The position numbers and the translations under genes were made by a program. 10,796 bases of DNA, from NCBI GenBank assembly GCA_003585735.1, contig NQOH01000001.1, positions 292,189 to 302,984 on the forward strand. The letters are read 5' to 3'. The notes under the pieces are model-generated. The model had not been told where the DNA came from. It saw only the letters and a program-made list of their open reading frames with translations, and did not search any database. Below, one piece after another: positions 8,000 through 10,796 of this stretch. The DNA comes from Gardnerella kenyensis. GTDB taxonomy: Bacteria; Actinomycetota; Actinomycetes; Actinomycetales; Bifidobacteriaceae. The number at the start of each line of letters is the position of its first letter. The stretch's first letter is position 1.

Positions 8000-8142
8000 T
8001 ATTCCCTCATAAACGAAGCAATCACCTGCGAATCTTCACCTTCATAATCCCAAACAAGCAACTTCTTAAACTCAGGAACCTTATTTTCTGGAATAACCAA
8101 CAAGCCATTACCATGAGAAATCAAACAGTGTAGGGAATTTTT
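7984..8142 (-). pseudogene. C-terminal remnant of an unrecognised gene
   Basis: A minus-strand frame begins after TAA at 8143-8145 and ends at TAA 7984-7986. The protein-like stretch reads HGNGLLVIPENKVPEFKKLL, then VWDYEGEDSQVIASFMREYC and WKH. It has no start codon of its own with a ribosome site, so it appears to be the last 45 or so residues of a lost gene. I could not assign a family. Together with the following overlapping frame it fills the gene-free stretch 7806-8240, suggesting the Abi module was inserted into or beside an older two-gene operon. Confidence 0.4.
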
Positions 8143-8240
8143 TTACAATTATTTAACCGTTTTATTCCCCAAAACATAAGCAACTAGAGCACAATAACAC
8201 TCTTAGCTAAATTTAAATCTATAGCAATTTAAACCAGCAC

Positions 8241-9122
8241 TTAAAGGATTTCCTCCCAATTTTTAGGAAATCCCATAAAATCAAATCTAAACGAACCTTC
8301 ATATTTAGCAAACGTATTTTTCAAGTCTTTCAAAAGAGAACACCACTGTTCATTTGCTTTTAGCATTCTTTTAGTAATTAAAAGTACAGGAAATATTTTA
8401 TTTTGTTTCCCTTTATATTGAAGATTCTCTTTATAAAGGCGCGGATTTTCTTTTAAAGGCATATTATAAAGTCTGGTATAGTGTGCACAAATATTTCTTA
8501 CTTCTACTAAACATAAAATCCAGTTTTTTAAATATTTAGGATCAGTATTGTAATAGCGAGATATATTTTTTTGATCTTCAGTTTTTAAAATGCTAAACAA
8601 TGAAGATAAACTCCCAAAAGACATTAATTCCACAGAAACCCATATAGGAAATTGACTATTATATTTTTCTATGTGATGCTTAACAAAAGGTTTATTTTTT
8701 TGTCGTTCAATTTCTTTATTCAAGCTTTTTATAAGAATAGAGTAAATAGATTGTCCTTGTTTATTTGTCTTGTAAACAAAATTAGTCTCACTCATCAATA
8801 CTTCAGGACCGTATTTGATAGATAAGTAATAGGCAATCTGAGTTCTAAGTTCTATCTCAATTTGCTCTATAGTTCGCATTAGATTATTTTTAAATTGACT
8901 ATCAAAGCAATAAAGATTAAATAGCTGTTCTATGCTAACAGTGTCTTGATAATACTCCTTGTTATTAGCATTCTTCAACCCTACACCATAACCAGAAAGT
9001 CTGTAATAGTTGACTTTCTTCAAAATTTCTTTTGCAAATTCAATGTTAGAAATTTTTAAATGATGGTCATTTACAAGTCTTGCAATTTGTTGATCATACG
9101 TTAAAGCTGGCTTCAATGTCAT
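8241..9122 (-). CDS. abiF: AbiF/AbiD-type abortive infection protein (Abi_2 family, HEPN)
   Basis: This is a 293-residue protein, typical in length for Abi_2 (PF07751) proteins. The N-terminus KPALTYDQQIARL (residues 4-16) and VNYYRLSGY (37-45) are hallmark Abi_2 motifs. They are followed by LYCFDSQFKNNLMRTIEQIEIELRTQIAYYLS (70-101), another hallmark helix. The C-terminal half carries the HEPN nuclease motif R-x4-H in VRNICAHYTRLYN, with R209 and H214, and N210 next to it. HEPN Abi proteins act as RNases that block phage growth by halting the infected cell. The gene is very AT-rich compared with the ABC operon, which suggests transfer. ATG at 9122 has only a weak ribosome site (GAAAGAG). A structured RNA lies 19-80 bases upstream on the same strand and probably controls or neutralises the protein. 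Confidence 0.9.
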   Translation of the reverse strand: MTLKPALTYDQQIARLVNDHHLKISNIEFAKEILKKVNYYRLSGYGVGLKNANNKEYYQDTVSIEQLFNLYCFDSQFKNNLMRTIEQIEIELRTQIAYYLSIKYGPEVLMSETNFVYKTNKQGQSIYSILIKSLNKEIERQKNKPFVKHHIEKYNSQFPIWVSVELMSFGSLSSLFSILKTEDQKNISRYYNTDPKYLKNWILCLVEVRNICAHYTRLYNMPLKENPRLYKENLQYKGKQNKIFPVLLITKRMLKANEQWCSLLKDLKNTFAKYEGSFRFDFMGFPKNWEEIL

Positions 9123-9140
9123 ACGTATACTCTTTCATAC

Positions 9141-9201
9141 AAAAAGCCCTCTCCGTGGTCCGCATGTAGAAGAACTACATTAAGCGTGGAGAGGTTCTGT
9201 T
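9141..9201 (-). ncRNA. Structured small RNA upstream of abiF (candidate RNA antitoxin or attenuator)
   Basis: On the minus strand the transcript folds into a closing stem CCUCUCC (9194-9188) with GGAGAGG (9154-9148). Inside it CGC pairs with GCG, and AUGUAG pairs with CUACAU around a UUCUU loop. A single-stranded GACCA lies between the inner and outer stems. The closing stem is followed by GCUUUUUG, so it can also act as an intrinsic terminator 19 bases before the abiF start. A promoter (9208-9235) fits a transcript starting near 9201. From memory, Abi_2 genes in several phyla are preceded by a conserved RNA motif, and Abi_2-RNA pairs have been proposed to be toxin-RNA antitoxin systems related to the ancestry of Cas13. 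Matching this RNA to that motif is my inference. Confidence 0.75.
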
Positions 9202-9207
9202 AATACG

Positions 9208-9235
9208 ATTGTATCATGCCGCATTTATAAATCAA
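9208..9235 (-). promoter_or_regulatory. Promoter of the abiF RNA
   Basis: On the minus strand TTGATT (9235-9230) and TACAAT (9213-9208) are separated by 16 bases, a good sigma-70-type arrangement. It would start transcription near 9201, just before the structured RNA. The -35 lies exactly at the edge of repeat copy C, so the repeat border and the promoter are joined. Confidence 0.6.
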
Positions 9236-9399
9236 CCTAATCAGCCCTTGACATCAATACGACAGTCTCGACGTGGATTGAGAGAACTCCAAGTATAGCT
9301 ACACTTTTTTGAGTGTACACTATTGATAGTGGGTGCACTTTTTAACGATAGAAAAAGCTATCGTTAAAAGGTTTAAGATTGGCTTAATAACTTGATTTT
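9235..9399 (+). repeat. Dispersed composite repeat, copy C (left-truncated)
   Basis: This copy matches copy B from ACCTAATCAGCC to the right end (AATAACTTGATTTT) and lacks the left arm. It includes the CTCTC-type block, the GAGTGTACAC block, GGGTGCACTTTTTAACGATA, and a tight hairpin 9340-9351 with 9358-9369 (12 bp, loop AAAAAG). A few substitutions relative to B are present. The truncation point coincides with the start of the abiF module. Confidence 0.85.
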
Positions 9400-9408
9400 A
9401 GCATAAAA

Positions 9409-9451
9409 ACAAAAACAGCCTAGAGAGGATTCCCCCTAGGCTGAGTTTTGT
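9409..9451 (-). terminator. Intrinsic terminator after the recombinase remnant
   Basis: CAGCCTAG (9416-9423) pairs with CTAGGCTG (9436-9443), and the flanking ACAAAA and TTTTGT extend the stem. On the minus strand the stem is followed by TTTTTGTTTTT, as expected for a Rho-independent terminator. It lies about 30 bases after the stop of the serine recombinase remnant. Confidence 0.75.
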
Positions 9452-9482
9452 AACATTTCAAATGCTCACAGTCTTTTGACTT

Positions 9483-9878
9483 TTATGATGTTCTTTCAAT
9501 ATTCACACTAATCTCTGATTTAAAAGTTATGCTGAACTTGTCCTCGTAAACTTTTATTTTCTTGATGTACTTTCTTACCAGCTTCTCATCATACTCACCA
9601 ATATCATGACGCTCATTTTTCAGAAAATCTTCCATTTCTCTGATTCGTCTTTTAGCATCTTCTTGACCTGCTTTTTCTATAAGAAGCTGCTGTTTCTTAC
9701 CTTTAAGCTCATCAATCTCATCAGCTATTTTCGTGTAGTCTTTTTTAGCTTTAAGCAAGGTTAGTAGTGTCGCTTGTTTGTCTGCAATTTTTTTATCAAC
9801 CGTTTCAATCTCGCTTAAGTTGTTGCCCGCGATAATTTCTCTAATATTGTTATTCAACGTATCCAATACTTCATCCGA
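9483..9878 (-). pseudogene. C-terminal remnant of a large serine recombinase
   Basis: The minus-strand frame starts right after an in-frame TAA (9879-9881) and gives about 132 residues. The content is the C-terminal coiled coil of large serine recombinases: residues such as IADKQATLLTLLKAKKDYTKIADEIDELKGKKQQLL form the charged helix. It is followed by EYDEKLVRKYIKKIKVYEDKFSITFKS, the conserved 'tEYDe.LVr.lIekItVyddk..v.FKsG' end of TndX/TnpX-like enzymes. The catalytic N-terminal resolvase domain and the recombinase and zinc-ribbon domains are missing, so it cannot recombine DNA. It points to a former integrative element of Firmicutes type whose insertion gene decayed in place. An intrinsic terminator follows. 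Confidence 0.8.
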
Positions 9879-9945
9879 TTACCCTAACTAATCACCGGCT
9901 AAACAGGACGGACATTGAGCCTGACTTTAAGATTCATAAAAAGAA

Positions 9946-9979
9946 GTGACTATTACTGACAGAGATCAGTAATAGCCAC
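9946..9979 (-). terminator. Intrinsic terminator after the 59-residue membrane protein
   Basis: A 10-bp perfect stem CTATTACTGA (9950-9959) with TCAGTAATAG (9966-9975), extended past one mismatch by GTG/CAC, closes a six-base loop. On the minus strand it is followed by TTCTTTTTATG. It lies about 40 bases after the stop codon at 10022. The interval between it and the recombinase remnant (9882-9945) shows no gene. Confidence 0.7.
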
Positions 9980-10021
9980 CCAACGTGAGATATTCAACTA
10001 TTGACTTGAACCAAACAAAAT

Positions 10022-10201
10022 TCAATCAGTCTTTCGAAGTACAGTCTTAAGCAAGATCACTGTGACACCAATAACAAAAGAGGTAAAACCAATTCTAATA
10101 GCAAGTGTGCCATCCCATATTAAGGCAATCAGCATCGCGATTAAGGCAACCGTCAAGCCGAACATCGCCACTTCACGGCAAAAACGAACGAGCTTGTCCA
10201 T
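10022..10201 (-). CDS. Small membrane protein of unknown function (59 residues)
   Basis: From ATG at 10201 this encodes 59 residues with two predicted membrane spans (about 12-29 and 35-52) and a basic tail KTVLRKTD. The first residues are MDKLVRFCREVAMFG. A longer frame from GTG at 10225 exists, but its extra codons contain a GAGGAGG that lies 11 bases before the ATG, and a second AAGGA lies just before it, so the shorter start is preferred. It has its own promoter and terminator on the minus strand. I do not recognise the family. Small two-span proteins like this occur as cargo of integrative elements, and the adjacent recombinase remnant fits that origin. Confidence 0.6.
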   Translation of the reverse strand: MDKLVRFCREVAMFGLTVALIAMLIALIWDGTLAIRIGFTSFVIGVTVILLKTVLRKTD

Positions 10202-10263
10202 TTCCTTAAATACCTCCTCGTGCACATACTAATAATCAGGTTTCACTTTACCTTTTGAACTAT

Positions 10264-10292
10264 ATTTTACCACTTCACCAGCTGGGTGCAAA
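10264..10292 (-). promoter_or_regulatory. Promoter of the 59-residue membrane protein gene
   Basis: On the minus strand TTTGCA (10292-10287) and TAAAAT (10269-10264) are 17 bases apart, about 60 bases before the ATG. The -35 is part of GGGTGCAAAGTGG (10284-10296), a 13-mer also found upstream of cadD (3577-3589). Confidence 0.5.
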
Positions 10293-10295
10293 GTG

Positions 10296-10523
10296 GCGAA
10301 TCGACTTGCATGGGCGCTTTGACAGAGCTTGAAATTGCATAACGCATTTCAAGCTCCTTCAAAGCGTGATTTGGCTCAAATGTAAAGTCCAGTGGACTTT
10401 ACATGCCAAATCAGCCGAACGGCTACTAATAGCCGTGAGGAATAACATAATTCGCGAATGCACTTCGATTCGCTGAGCTTGCTCAAAGTTGAAAGCACAG
10501 TGTGCTTTCAACGCAAGCGAAGT
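10296..10523. other. Multi-helix palindromic region (possible structured RNA or DNA recombination site)
   Basis: A closing helix joins GCGAATCGA-ct-TGCA (10296-10310) to TGCA-ct-TCGATTCGC (10459-10473). Inside are three stem-loops. The first is CGCTTTGA/TCAAAGCG (10315-10366), enclosing GAGCTTGAAAT/ATTTCAAGCTC. The second is GATTTGGC/GCCAAATC (10368-10412), enclosing an 11-bp stem ATGTAAAGTCC-agt-GGACTTTACAT. The third is ACGGCTA/TAGCCGT (10419-10436). Outside lies a further hairpin, GCTTGC/GCAAGC (10477-10518), capped by another 11-bp stem with the same AGT loop. No protein-coding frame explains it. Strand and function are unknown. Confidence 0.7.
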
Positions 10524-10525
10524 AC

Positions 10526-10720
10526 GTTAACATCCTGTGCACTCGACCCCATAGCGTCGATATCTTACCTCATACAGAAAAATAGCACTCAAAAATCACG
10601 CCAAGCCAGCCTAAAGCAGCCACACGCTAAACCTTTTAACAATAGCCCTCACTAAGCCTTGCTGCACAAGGGCAAAAATGCACCCACCTATTAAGCCCTT
10701 GACATCAATACGACAGTCTC
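10526..10720 (+). repeat. Dispersed composite repeat, copy D (right-truncated)
   Basis: The left arm (GTTAACATCC...CACTCGACC...AAACCTTTTAACAATAG) and the first part of the middle (GCACAAGGGCAAAAATGCACCCACC, on to GACAGTCTC) match copy B. Similarity stops at 10720, and the right end and hairpin of the repeat are missing. The sequence after this to the window end is unrelated and holds no gene that I can see except a possible ribosome binding site at the edge. Confidence 0.82.
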
Positions 10721-10780
10721 ACGTGTATCAAGACTACCCTTATGATAACCATGCATCAATAAAAGAGCCTTAACGTTCAT

Positions 10781-10796
10781 TGCAGGAGAGAAACTG
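10781..10796 (+). promoter_or_regulatory. Possible ribosome binding site at the window edge
   Basis: AGGAG at 10784-10788, followed by AGAAACTG, would suit a plus-strand gene whose start codon lies just past the last base. It cannot be confirmed from this window. Confidence 0.3.

Noticed and set aside
9236..9280. Promoter reading of the conserved TTGACA in the repeat middle
   Set aside because: No suitable -10 lies 16-19 bases downstream in copies B, C or D.
10296..10523. Integron attC site
   Set aside because: The stems are perfect and multiple, without the paired core sites and extrahelical bases expected of attC, and no integrase is present.
10458..10655. Plus-strand 65-residue frame near the right end
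   Set aside because: It is formed by a palindromic stem and the left arm of repeat copy D; the same arm is closed by stops in other copies.

Overview
The window looks like an accessory (genomic-island-like) stretch of an AT-rich bacterial chromosome. My best guess, from memory of protein style and not from any search, is a low-GC member of the Bifidobacteriaceae such as Gardnerella. Several pieces (cadD, the Abi gene, the recombinase tail) look Firmicutes-like and were probably acquired by transfer.

Left part (1-2740). The window opens in the tail of a Phd-type antitoxin gene that overlaps a Doc toxin gene by ATGA. Next comes a 5'-truncated DUF4097-type adhesin remnant and a Nudix hydrolase, both on the minus strand. 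A RelB/RelE-type toxin-antitoxin pair follows on the plus strand, again with an ATGA overlap.

Middle part (2741-7736). A cadD-like cadmium exporter on the minus strand sits between 19-bp imperfect inverted repeats. A composite dispersed repeat follows. After it lies a three-gene minus-strand ABC-2 export operon (ATPase, permease, permease) with three tandem 23-24 bp repeats at its promoter end. Upstream of that is a lipoprotein gene.

Right part (7737-10796). Two overlapping gene remnants come first. Then there is an AbiF/AbiD-type (Abi_2, HEPN) gene preceded by a small, strongly structured RNA that has its own promoter and a terminator-like 3' end. Beyond it lie the C-terminal tail of a large serine recombinase, a 59-residue membrane protein, and a dense multi-helix palindromic region.

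The organising feature is a dispersed composite repeat present as at least four copies (about 1832, 3604, 9235 and 10526), plus fragments around cadD. Copies lie between successive accessory modules. One copy looks like an 'empty' version of another, lacking exactly the segment between two 11-bp direct repeats. The region reads as a patchwork of stress, toxin-antitoxin and export modules joined by these repeats. The most interesting candidates are the RNA-AbiF pair, the modular repeat with its empty form, the cadD cassette ends, and the multi-helix element at 10296-10523.
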